DNA of 29,435 nucleotides, from the NCBI GenBank assembly GCA_049999725.1, contig JBNGIS010005119.1, positions 1-29,435 on the forward strand. The letters run 5' to 3'. This DNA comes from Haplomitrium mnioides (lineage: Eukaryota; Marchantiophyta; Haplomitriopsida; Calobryales). The position numbers and the translations under genes were made by a program. Of the stretch, positions 1-10,674 are shown one piece after another (position 1 is the stretch's first letter; each line of letters begins with the position of its first letter). The notes under the pieces are model-generated. The model made no database searches and had not been told where the DNA came from. It saw only the letters and a list, made by a program, of their open reading frames with translations.

Positions 1-10
1 CTCCCTTCCT

Positions 11-12
<2 letters not shown>

Positions 13-107
<95 letters not shown>

Positions 108-108
108 C
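13..108. repeat. (CT)n followed by (CA)n compound microsatellite
   Basis: An uninterrupted CT dinucleotide tract runs from about 13 to 90 and switches directly to CA repeats at 91-107. It is a compound simple-sequence repeat of the kind common in plant intergenic DNA. Length is likely to be polymorphic and may be collapsed in the assembly. Confidence 0.97.
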
Positions 109-686
109 CAAACTTACCTTGAACTCTGATTGTAGGTCCTCATAATTTCTGGTTCTAACGTGTTTAGTTGGGGCCAATGGACTGTGAATCTTTTAAGAGA
201 TTGAACGTGTAGAAATCCAACTAAGTTCTGCTAGTGTTTCCAAAACATATTTACTGCTTACATGATCTCTTTATCAATCCTCTTATTTGATTCTTCATTT
301 GATTAACACTTAGTATCTAGACTTAGCTCAATTTTCTTCTTGCTACTGCTCTTCCAATCCTCTTTTTGCATAGCTAAGTGGAGAATATTGTCATACGAGT
401 ACTACAAATGCTTCGAGTAGTGGTTCGCCCTACTTACACGATTCAAGATGTTTTACTTTCTGAAGATACAATCCTTCTATTGTTTGATTGAAGAATACTC
501 TTACAACTTATACATATATAAGCTTGGGATCTTAAAGCTCTTGAATTGAATGCTTGAGAGTCGAGATTGATATTGAGACTAGGTAAATGAGAGCAATGCA
601 AGACACTCAATTTAGAGTCATGATAAGACTTGTAAATTTGAATCAAAACTAATTCCCTACAAAACAACGAGTTACCATCCTCCTAT
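109..686. other. No gene recognised
   Basis: AT-rich sequence with frequent stops in all frames. I see no coding, RNA or repeat feature here beyond the end of the minus-strand pseudogene that follows. Confidence 0.5.
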
Positions 687-2759
687 TTAAGGACTCATAT
701 ATCCTACAAACTCAGAGGACTAAGTCTGCTAATCTCCTTTCAAACTCTCTAACACTTGGCTTTCAAACATCTCTTGAGTCGTCTCTTTCCATTGTTGCTC
801 CTCCAAGGCTGCTATCTAGTCTCTCACATGAGCTGCCTCTAGGTTGGCCTCTCCCAAATCGTATACCAACCTTTGCAGTGTTTGGCCGATTCGATCAAGG
901 GTTTTAGGTTGTACGCCTTAGACCTTTGTCCACATCTATTTTAGATTGGTGGCTTTGCAAGTAGCCTTGAGCACATCCTCATAGAATTCTTTCTCTGCCC
1001 TCACAATTGAATCTTGCTTCCAAGCCCCCAACTTGGCTTGAAGTAGTACAAATCTCTTAATCTCTTCCTCATGCCTTCTCTGCATCTCTTGGTAAGATTG
1101 AATCCATTGTTTTTCCTTTTGAGCATGACCTTGAACTTGCATCTTGAGCTTGGTAATGAGGTAATTCTTCCAAATAAGCTTCATTAACTTCTCGCTTCTT
1201 CTAAAGAGCACAAACTCTACACTTCTTGTCTTGGAGTTGCTCTATCACCTTCAATTTTTTTGCTTCGTGCTGTTTTAACATACCATTACCTCGGTTTAAG
1301 CCTTCCTCCAATGAGGTTATTTGACTCTTTAGATGCTCCATCTATAAGATTTCCTGGGCATCTTTTGCTATATGTTGTTGAGCCAATGTTAGGGACTTCC
1401 ACAACATTTTACTAGCATATTGCTTCTCTAACACCATGTTCTCCGATTGCGTCTCCTTAACTTTCATTTGTTTCTTCTGATGTTGGATACAACCCTCTCA
1501 ATTGTTATTATTGGATTCGGTGTCTGCCTCAATAACTTCTTCCTTCCCCTTGTCCACTGCTCGTGGTGGTTCATTGGATGAGCTCTCCAAAAGAAGGTCT
1601 TTGACCACCTTTTTTTCCTCGTCCACTTCTTGTCCTTCTCCTTTGGATGATCGACATGCTCTATTTTTGGCTCCAAAACCTCTTCTTCTTCCACTTCCTC
1701 TTCATGGGGTTGATTGTCTTCTCTTCCTAGCCCCTCTATGGCTTCTGTGGCAATGTGCTCAATGTCAACTTCTTCCTTTGCTTCCTCTGGCTTCTTTGTA
1801 GGTTGAACTATTGAGGGTCTTGGTTGGCCCAAGCCCAGTACGATTTGGCGTAAATTTTCACAGTTTGCATCTAGCCAATCAAATAGCTTTTCCCAATTAT
1901 CGGCTCCTTCCTCTTTGGCCTATGAATCTATCATTTCAATTGGTTAGTATACCCAACGCATTTGGCATGCAATAGGATATGCTGAAGTGCTTTCTACTTT
2001 TGGTACTGCAGCTAGTGTTGGTTGCACTCAATTTTCTGTTTTTGCCCTCTTTACTGGCTTCATATAAGGCGGCCGCTCAATAATTTGTACTTCCTCTTTT
2101 GATGGTTTGGATTAGTAGAAGACATGGTCCAAGGTTTTCACCCTGTCTTACTTGGCACCCCCTCAATCTAGGTCATTTCCTCCAACATACCTCTACTTTC
2201 TTGCTCTAGGAGCCATTTCTCCTCTTTGTTCCAAATTCCACACGCCTCGAGTTGATGTAGAACAAAGAGAACAAACCAGATTACACAGTTCTTTCTCTAC
2301 AATTGCTCTAAATACCATGTTATCTTCTATTTAACAAGGTCGACCACCACCTTGGTGTGCACTCTCCTCTCATTTATCAATAGAATCCACCCTTTCTTCG
2401 TAGTATACCAGAATATTGGTTGGAATATAGTTCCTGCAAAGATCTATAGGAACACTTGAAGTAAAAGATCAACCACTTCCTAGATTTTAAATCTATCATT
2501 TGTAACACTTGGTTATAACACCAAGCAAGCCAAATGCTTGTCCTCTTTTAGCATCTTATTTGGGTAATCTTCTTTAGAAAATCCAAAGATCTTGTGGACC
2601 ACTTTGGTGGTGAAATATAAGGATGTATTTCTTGTAATTAACATGACTTCTCTATCTAAGATATTAATATAGCTAGTCTCTTCACTTCAGATTATGGCCC
2701 CCAAATTGTGATCCAACGTTCTTCTCATAAACCTCTATAAACCCCTCCTCTGATGACAT
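687..2759 (-). pseudogene. Decayed large protein of unknown function with acidic and coiled-coil C-terminal half
   Basis: Reading the minus strand across stops and about four frameshifts gives one coherent protein of about 690 codons. The likely start is the ATG at 2759-2757, with an in-frame TGA four codons upstream; the reading ends at TAA 689-687. The N-terminal part (about 2690-2330) is a mixed globular sequence rich in V, L, F and K, including HKIFGFSKEDYPNKMLKEDK. A tryptophan-rich segment follows (GIWNKEEKWLLEQ). The middle (about 1830-1640) is strongly acidic, with EEEVEEEEVLEPK, next to a basic KKWTRKKRW stretch. The last 400 codons are rich in Q, E, K and L with heptad-like spacing (EEQQWKETTQEMFESQ), suggesting coiled coils. 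I counted about 18 in-frame stops, 12 of them TAG. The frame breaks near 2735, 2145, 1500 and 1175. I do not recognise the family. It could be a host gene copy or the accessory or gag-like ORF of a mobile element. No introns are evident, which fits a retro-copy or element ORF. Confidence 0.68.
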
Positions 2760-5700
2760 TTTCTTAGATCATAAGAGATCTTTAGAAGGTGAAATACCTT
2801 CACATAGTCCAAGGGTACAAATGAGATTCCTCCTCTTCTTTTAGTCAACATTTGTTTACTGCAATTCTTTGGCTCAAAGTTCTTGTCTCTCTTTAATTGG
2901 TGCAAAGAGCAACTTCTTCCTCTCAGATCGATGCATAGAAATGTGCGTACCCCTTCTTCCTTTTGGCATGATGCTAGACTTTGCTTGTGAAATGAGCTTC
3001 AAGACTTTTGTTGGCCATTTAACAACCATTACTCATTATTATCTTTACGGCACCCCTTCTACGGTCTGAAAATCATAAAATATTTGATTTTGACTTGATA
3101 GATCTGCTCAGATTTACTCTTTTGGTACACTTTTTTGGATATTTTTCATGATGCATGACTTCAGATTCTCATAAGTTTGTCTCTCATCTTAAGTACCGCA
3201 AAGTGCCATCAGATTCCTTTTGTTTAGCATTAAATCACCAACTAAGCAGGTTATCAAAGCTTCTTCATTTCATTTTTCTTTATTTAATTTATTTTTTTTC
3301 CAAAAAAACAGTTTGGAATGGCATGTTCCAATCATTTTCATCCGAAAACCTCCTCAAATCCATCTATTTTGTAACCATCTCCCAAGCATGGAGCAAATAA
3401 TCATAAAACTAGTGCTCACTTACTATGTAAATGAAAGTTTTAGAAAATAAACAAACATCTTTGCTTCATTTGGCTAGGTTTGTGAGGCTTGACCCCAGGC
3501 ATAAGGGTCGTATGCACAGAGTACGTGACCCAAGTGGGCCCAAACCAAAGGGTCAAAGGCCAAAAATGGCTTGTAAATCCACGTGTATGAGCACGAGAAG
3601 AAAAGAGCTTAATGGAAGCTCCTATGTTTGAGCCAAGGTCATAGTAGTCTTGGCTATTTTGTACTCCATATGGCAATAGATACTTACTGAACATGATTTT
3701 CGAGAATCCATAGAAGCTGCTATTAGCAGTAGAGATCTATGTCTTTCTTGCTCCCTCTACCTAGAAGTGAAAAGCATAGATGCACCAACGACCCAGATCT
3801 TTACCAACTAGTTATATTAGCCTAGAGATGCAACAGATCGAAGGGCTCTTTGGCAAGAATAAGGTAGCCGTTGGGAATAACTTCATTTCTTCTAGAAGCT
3901 AAGCACGTGGTTTAGTTTCTCGTACAATAGCTTTATGCTATATACTTTGGTTGCTTTGGAGTCTTTTGTTTTTCTCCAAGCCTTGCTTCATAGACCATAC
4001 AAGCATGATGCAACAAAAACAAAACTCTTTTTTTTATTCATTTGTGCACCCATATAGTATACGAATGCACCACTTCTTTAGCTAGCTTTCTAGTTTATGC
4101 TAATTGTGTTCCACAAGCTTTGCAATAGTCACTCCTAAAAGAATATTCTTTTGCAAATCAAACAAGTGTTGCTAATGAAGGAATGAACTCTTCTAAGAGC
4201 CAGTAACATATAAACTATGTAAAAGTAGAGCAAATCAATATCCTTTAAGCACAAATTTGAACTTCCTCCATAATAGTTTTAACACAAAATTTTGTGGTTT
4301 GTTAAACCTGATCAAGATCGAGAAAATGGGAAGAAAAAAAAGATATATGTTTTGTTTGTTTTATTCCGTTCGATCTTTTCTCTTTTAGCCTTCATTTGCA
4401 ATGTGAATAAAGCAGAAGAGAAGAAAGAAGCATGCTTCTTTCTTTTTGAGAGCTCACTTTTTTTTGTGGGATGGTTAGTAATGTACTGCATTCTTAGCTT
4501 AGTTGGGTGAAGTAAGTTAAGGCTCATAGGTTTAGATCCAGTAAAATGTGTAAAGAGCGCAATAGGTAATAAATACCAATAGCCCTCCGGGTATCAACTT
4601 GTTTTGTTAGTCCATATGAACAATATCACATGCATAGATTGACATATTTTTTTGCCAAATCCCATAATGCCGTGAAATAGAAACCTACTTATTGTAGAGA
4701 GTATGGCAAGGTGGTTAAAAGCAACACACTATAAATCTATTGAAGGTTTTTTATTTCGTGCAAATTTGAATCCAATCTCTTCCAAGTCTACTTTGCATTT
4801 GGGAGATATATACGGGGTTGAGCGGCTTCCCATAGAGATTAGAAGCTTTGCGTGAATAAATTTCAATTCTTGTATAGATGTAAGGGGCAAAATGAGTGGA
4901 ATATTCATGATTTGGCCTTCTAACTCCTTATTTTTCTTAGTTTTTGAAAGTTTATGCTTTGTGAAGAAGAAAATTGGTGAGAAAGTGTTAATTTGAGGCA
5001 AAAAACAAGTGCAAAGATGCTTTGAAGATTTGACGAGATGTTGCCAAAAGTTTCATCTTTAGATTGTTGTAGAAATGATAATTGCAGGCCATACATTCAA
5101 GCTTTAATTAAAGAGCCAATTCTACTTCAAATGAAGGTTTCTTCCTCTTGATAGAAAGCTCTTCTCAAGATCTTTCTAACGAGCCATCACACAACTATTT
5201 TGGTTGAGAAATAAGAATGCATCTTAAATTGCAAGATGACTAGAGTTATGTGCATTGGAAAATCGGATTCGAAAAACAAGAAGTTTAAAAAGAAAGCTTG
5301 GATTTGGAAAGATCCAAAAATTAGAATTAGATGACTACTTTTTGGATAAGGAAAAATCATTGTTTTTGGACATATACTAATGTTGACATTTTAAGGAGCA
5401 AGTCTAGTTCAAATGAGACTACCTTTTCAAGGGCTTTCCAAAGAGCTACCATGCACAATGTTTGGATAGGAAATAAGGATATAGTTATCATAGCAAGATT
5501 GTTGTAGAAATTTTCTTAATGAAGACTTTGTCGACGAATTTGATTTGAGTATTTGAATGTTCTTTTGGATACAAGAAGCAATGTGTCAATCTGCTAAATG
5601 GTGCAATGTTTATGAAAGATCAAAACTCTCAAATGTATAAATTGAATGTTGAAATCAATGAAATGGTTGGTCACTTCATTTTGGTACTACAAAATTTTGT

Positions 5701-6204
5701 AATAAGTTGTCTTGTTGTTGCTTGTTTATCTTTTGAAATTGTGCAAGAGAGAGAAAAGACCTAGGTAGAGAGTTGATCAAGGTAGAGTTGATCTTGAGTT
5801 GATTGTAGGGTATACTTAATTGGGACTGTGAATAGGATGCCTTGTTAAATAAGCGTAAGGGCTAGGTGAAAAAGAGAGAGAACTAGTTTTTTTGGGTCAA
5901 TAGATCTGCGAGATCAGCCTTGTTTATGGGTTGAATATCTCTTTAATTTGTCAAGGCAATCGCTCAAGGTGGAGTTGTCCTTAAATCCAAAGGCGCTTTC
6001 GTAACTTTTTTGAGAGAGAGAAGGAGTATTGAGAAATTTCAAAGCAAATAGCTCAAGTCATGTATTTTTCTAGGACAAAAGCAAAATTTTCAAAGAGCGC
6101 ACGAAGTAAAAGACAGTGTATGATTGTTAATGCTAGAAGAAGAGGGATTGTGAGTGTAGAGAAAAGAGAATCAAAAGTCCTAAGTCTCGAGAAGAATCAA
6201 AAAG
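2760..6204. other. Intergenic, no gene recognised
   Basis: About 3.4 kb of AT-rich DNA. Short open frames occur on both strands (for example around 3155-3450 and 4292-4527), but they overlap in antisense, have low-complexity composition and resemble no family I know. The only structure I see is a pair of diverged direct repeats at 5061-5511. Confidence 0.5.
5061..5511. repeat. Pair of diverged direct repeats
   Basis: A segment at about 5111-5240 (containing CTTCAAATGAAGG and GAGAAATAAGAATGC) resembles a segment at about 5393-5505 (GTTCAAATGAGAC and AGGAAATAAGGAT) in the same order, with gaps. The 16-mer AGATTGTTGTAGAAAT occurs exactly at 5061-5076 and 5496-5511. This may be a decayed tandem duplication within an old LTR or leader; I cannot assign the family. 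Confidence 0.4.
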
Positions 6205-6434
6205 ATTTTGAGAGTTTTTTTGTCTTTTGTGCCTTATTATATAAGGCCATGTACTCTCATCGAAAGGTTGTCATTCGATGTCTTCATTTGTGTGAACCAA
6301 GAGGAGAACTGAGGTATTGTAGTTTTTGGAGAAGCGTGGATTCCTTGTGAGCAAAGGTGCGCTGGTTCGGATATCGGAAGATCAACACAACACTTTTGGA
6401 ATTTCTTCGAGAAAGTATCACTCGAAGAAAAACA
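6205..6434 (+). mobile_element. Partial 5' LTR (promoter/R-U5 part) of the methyltransferase-bearing gypsy-like element
   Basis: This stretch matches 14886-15104, the second half of the 3' LTR, almost base for base with scattered substitutions and small indels. Shared blocks include the TATA box region, CTCTCATCGAAAGGTT, GAGAACTGAGGTATTG, GAAGCGTGGATTCCTTGTGA and ATCGGAAGATCAACACAACA. It ends in ...AAACA at 6434, matching the CA end of the 3' copy. The first half of the 3' LTR (TGTGAGGTCTCATGC onward) is not found upstream, so the U3 portion has been lost or has diverged beyond recognition. A TGTGAG at 6147 could mark its old edge. Confidence 0.75.
6238..6244 (+). promoter_or_regulatory. TATA box in 5' LTR
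   Basis: TATATAA lies in the conserved LTR block and is repeated at the equivalent place in the 3' LTR (14908-14914). It is the likely core promoter of the element, with transcription starting a few tens of bases downstream. Inferred from position and conservation. Confidence 0.5.
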
Positions 6435-6483
6435 CATCCAAAGATTTATGAGATTTCTGTCATCGATGGTATCTTGGATTTTG

Positions 6484-6605
6484 ATTGAGAAATCTGGTTA
6501 GGAAATTGGAAGCATCCATGGTATCTCATAGTGGTGAAAGTTTCATTGAGAAATCTGGTTAGGAAATTGGAAGCATCGATGGTATCTCATAGTGCTGAAA
6601 GTTTC
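6484..6605 (+). repeat. 61-bp tandem duplication downstream of the 5' LTR
   Basis: Two copies, 6484-6544 and 6545-6605, begin with ATTGAGAAATCTGGTTAGG and end with GTGAAAGTTTC or CTGAAAGTTTC. They differ at only a few bases. Each contains ATGGTATCTCATAG, whose TGGTATC resembles the start of a tRNA-iMet primer-binding site. A related GATGGTATCTTGG occurs just upstream at about 6465. Whether any of these served as a primer-binding site is uncertain. Confidence 0.85.
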
Positions 6606-9026
6606 GTGGAAGGAATCTTTTGAAGATTGTCTTTGTGGAAGATTTGTGAAGAAATTGAAGAACAATTGATTGCAAAATTTCTGGTTTGTTAGGTTGCTGC
6701 AATCAACATGGAGAAACAATTGGTAGTTTGCTTATGATTGCTGCAATTGAATTTTGAAGAAGGCTAGAGCATGCTTCTTTGTGAGTGTACTTGTGTGCAG
6801 CAACAATTTTTTAGCAGCCAATTTGAAGGGGGTCAAGCAACTCGATTTCAGAGATTTCTTCATTGAGCTATTGCTGTAGACGCATCACAAAAAGCGAGCG
6901 TACAAGGAATTGGCTTGAGTTTTGGTTTGTAGTATGGCTTGATCCTTCGAGAAGTTTGGGGCTGTTCCTTCGTCTAGCTGTAGGAGAACATTTGAAGACG
7001 TTTTAGGGATTTGCTCAAGCAGCAAAAATCGCAGAAAAATCTTCAGAAAAACCTGCGTAAGAGTTCAGGTGGTGAGTTTGCTTTGGCGAGCTCATTCTTT
7101 GTGCAAGGGCGTTTGCAGATCTGCATCAAACAAAGTCGAGTCGAGGGAGAAATTCGGTTTACATTAGGCTGCTCGAAGAAACTTCATCAAGCAAGAATCT
7201 GAATCGCTTGTTGCAAGTCGCACAGAAAGTTTTTTCGAGGGGTTTTCCTTTGAGAAAGATTTGCAATCAGTGTTTTCAAGGAGGCAGCATCGAACAGATG
7301 TCTTCAGGTGCAGATTTTGTCAAAGCATAGTAGGGATCTGGTGGCAAAATCGCTGTAGGTCCTTTGTCGAGTAGCGTTTGGGCTGGTTCTTCATCAAGCA
7401 GGTTTGTGGAGCAAGAGAGGATTTTTTTCAAGGCTTTGTCAAGCTGCAACATCAAGCAGATTTTATCAAGCATGGTAGGGATTGGTGTCAAAAATTGCCG
7501 TTGCTGCTCGGTTTCCTTGCTGCACAGATTCCATTGTGGTTTAGGGATTGTGTGACCTGGTGCTTGGATTTTGTCCAAGAGCAGTGGTGCAGTGGTACTC
7601 TGATTGATTCGTCGAAGCACAGTCATCAAAGTAAGCAACGTCGAGGTGCAGACATGTAGGAAGAAAGAATCGTTGCATCAAATTTGACTTGCGTTAAGAG
7701 AGGCAGATTAATGTGCTGAGATTTTCATCGAAGAGATTTGGAGCAGACTGGCTCTTCGTTGAGCAGAAATCAAGGGGCACAATTACAGCAGATCTATAGT
7801 CAAAGAGCTGGAGCAATCAAGCTGCGATCTCTTCTTGCTTCTAAATTTTTGTCCATGGCATTTGCAATTGAGTGGATTTTGCTATCTCTTGGGATTTCGT
7901 CAAAGCAAGCAGAACAAAGGAAAAATTAGCTAGTAGTGGATGCTGCTCTGGTGTCGATCAAGTAGCGGCAGTCATCTCTTAGTGCAGCAACCCAGTGTGG
8001 GGTAGAGCTGATGGTGCTAGAGGACAGTGAGAGAGCTGTGCGATGGTTCAGAAGTGTGGATGGCTAGGTGACGGCATTCGTTGAGCTGCATACGATTGCT
8101 TGAACCCTTCCCAGTAATCTAATTTTTTGCATGTTGAGTTCTATTTAGAATTGAGCAAATGTTGGGTTGTTGGAAAGCTCTATTGAAGGCGCTTCCAACG
8201 CAAGTAATTTGTAGGGATTTGGAGCAGAAATAAAAATCTGACACTCTAAAATGTGTTCGACAGCAGATCAGAGTACGAAAACTGCAACAAGCATTTTGTG
8301 AGCCAAAAGGACCTTCGAGCAAGGCAAGATTGGAGTAGTCCAAGCTTTTACTTTATTAAAACAAAGGCAGAGAAATTTTGTCAAAGCCCAACCACAAGCA
8401 TGCTATTTGAGCACATGCAACACTGGTATTTTGAATTGAGCAAAGGGTTGTGCTGAAATTTATTGGGCAGCAATTAGGGAGGTGTTGTTTTATTTTTTTT
8501 GGCCCTGATTTGATCCAGCGCAACATTAGAAATCATCGACAAAGAAGGAGATTTGTGATTTTTGCACTAGCAAGGAAGACAACCATGCACCATGTGATTT
8601 TGTCAAGCTACTGAAAGCAGAGGATTCATTGGTGGCAAGTCGCAGTCCATACAACCTCATTAGAATTCGTGTGCAAAGAGAGCTTCATCAATGCAGATGC
8701 TATACCTCGAGTTTCGTGGATCTGAGAAGCTGCTGATTAGGAAACCGTTTCTTCTAGCAGCGATTTGACAATTTTGCCTCTACAATCTTCCTTTCCTTTT
8801 TCTCAATGAGCTCTCTACTTTAGCAAGTTCAAGTAGTGAGTTTATTTCAGCATTCAACCATCAAGCAAGCTGCTTGGTGCAACATTTGTTTGTCAATAGC
8901 TTTTGTTTTCCTTGCAGGAGGGTGGCCTGATCTTTTGCACACAGCAAAGGCAAGGTCCAACAACAAGTTTGTAGGAAATTTTCTCGAGCAAAAGACACTA
9001 CTATAAAGCTTATCTGATTTTGCTGC
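6606..9026. other. Non-coding tract rich in TCAAGCA / CAAAGCA words
   Basis: No convincing gene. The plus strand repeatedly uses short words such as TCAAGCAG, CATCAAGCA, GTCAAAGCA and GAGCAG (for example around 7010, 7190, 7394, 7450, 7900, 8385 and 8868). The antisense reading of these words gives recurrent LLDK peptides that mimic an ORF at 7276-7638. This may be the long leader of the surrounding element or an insertion in it. Confidence 0.4.
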
Positions 9027-9130
9027 AAAGGATTTTCATAGACATGTTGCAGCATTTTTGTGGCACCCATAAGNNNNNNNNNNAAAGGATTTTCATAGAC
9101 ATGTTGCAGCATTTTTGTGGCACCCATAAG
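9027..9130. repeat. Assembly gap (10 N) between two identical 47-bp copies
   Basis: Positions 9074-9083 are N. The 47 bases before the gap (9027-9073) and the 47 after it (9084-9130) are identical, starting AAAGGATTTTCATAGACATG and ending GGCACCCATAAG. The simplest reading is two contigs whose overlapping ends were joined with a fixed-size gap instead of being merged. A genuine tandem repeat with unsequenced centre is the alternative. Confidence 0.93.
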
Positions 9131-10674
9131 CAAGAGACTTTTGTTGAGCTCCAAAGTATTAGTAGGAGGACAAAGTTTTTCCTTGAAAACTATTTCTTAT
9201 AGAAGCCAACCTAGGAAGAAGCACTCTCAAGCATTTCTCAATTTTATTGTTGCTCGGACTATGTGGCACAAAGGTCTAATTGAGGGGCAAGGCGACATGT
9301 TTCGGGGATTCTCTTGATTTTTTCCTTGCTACTCCTCTTTTGTTGAGCGGAGGATTTGTCAAATTTTTGATGTGAAGCTGATGTGGAAAACAAATCATTT
9401 GGGTGGAGACTTTTGAAGAAGCTTTTGAAGTATAGTGGTGTAGGTTGCAAAGGCAAACATATGCAAAGCTGGTATTTTTGTTGGTCAACAGCAAGTCTAT
9501 TTCTCTGGTCCTACTATGGTATGCATAGGTCAACACTTGCTGAATGATAGTGTAATAATGGCAATAGACTGGAGTCTTGTTAACGACTACATTGCAAGGG
9601 TTAGATGCACTAGAACATTAATGTTTGGCCAATTTAAAGTCCCAAGCTAGTCCTAATGCCATAGATACTGAGAGAAACAACAAGCACCACCGGGGTGCCA
9701 GCAGAGTGAGCGTAGCAACAATGGATATGCAGCACTAGCCGCATATCAAAAAAATAACAGTAGAACATAGTCGGGGTGCCACATGGGCAAGGAGAGGTAA
9801 GAAACTAGAGCAACTAAGTGAAATAAACCAACTATAGAGAGAGAGAGAGAGAGAGAGAGAGCACATCAATATCTTTGATGCTTGCTACAGAAGACTAGCA
9901 GGTTGCACGGTTGATATTTTGAGAAGAAGACTTGAGGCTCTTATGATTTTCTTTGTCAAATGACTTGTTGCTGCCATTAAAGGATTGCTTGATCTTGGTG
10001 CCTCAAAATCCAGAAAAACAGAAAAGTGAAGAGGGAAATTAGAGCAACAGCTATGTATTCATAATCAGCTAATTACAAAGTGGATCAAGATACTGCTTTG
10101 TTCTGGGTTGACATGGCAGACTTGGTCTGATCCAAGAGAGAACATCCATCTGTTTGCAGGACAGAGGCTCAGAAATACCTGCTGCTAGAAATTTGCTTGC
10201 AACACAGAACTGTAGGTAAGTAAACACTAATCGAGTTAAAAAATAGAATTTTTGGAAAAATGAAATGAAATAAAATAATTTCTGAATTCAGAGATGCTGA
10301 ACCAGACCCTCTGCTAAGCGGTGCAAGGGTGGCAAAAGTCCACCAGCATGCTCCCAGGGCGCAGGCTATTTGGAAGCCCAGATTTTTGTTGTAGTGAAGT
10401 AGGAAAATGTGAACACTTGTTTGCAGGAAACCGAAGATCAGTCTGCGGTGCTCAGGAGAAGAGCAAGAAAACTCTGTTCTGGTTTGTCAATTTTGCTCCT
10501 AGGTTGAGAAGAAAACAAATCAACTAGGATTGGCAAGCAAGGTGTGCCCTATAAAGAGAAGAAGGAAGGGTCACTTGGTGTTGATTTGCATACTTCAGCC
10601 GACTTGTGGGCAAGTGGATAAGTGGCAATAGCACAGCCCATGAGCTATGAGTGAGTTCAGCTGAGTGGAGGTCA
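9131..10674. other. No gene recognised; contains a (GA)n microsatellite
   Basis: Sequence between the gap and the gag remnant with no coding frame I can support. Its position suggests element leader or an older insertion. The only distinct feature is the GA repeat listed separately. Confidence 0.45.
9836..9861. repeat. (GA)n microsatellite
   Basis: A pure AG/GA dinucleotide run of 13 units. Confidence 0.95.

Noticed and set aside
1502-1801. Plus-strand serine/leucine-rich frame
   Set aside because: Antisense of the acidic E/K-rich part of the minus-strand pseudogene. GAA/GAG codons read backwards give TTC/CTC, hence the S/L/F composition.
4292-4527. Overlapping plus and minus frames of about 70 codons
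   Set aside because: Both are low-complexity (K/F-rich), mutually antisense and without motifs.
7276-7638. Minus-strand frame of 120 codons with repeated LLDK peptides
   Set aside because: The peptide repeats come from the plus-strand TCAAGCA-type words read in antisense. There is no domain, and overlapping frames on the other strand are equally open.
9020-9202. Frames on both strands reading across the N gap
   Set aside because: They contain undetermined residues and a repeated peptide created by the duplicated 47-bp gap flanks.
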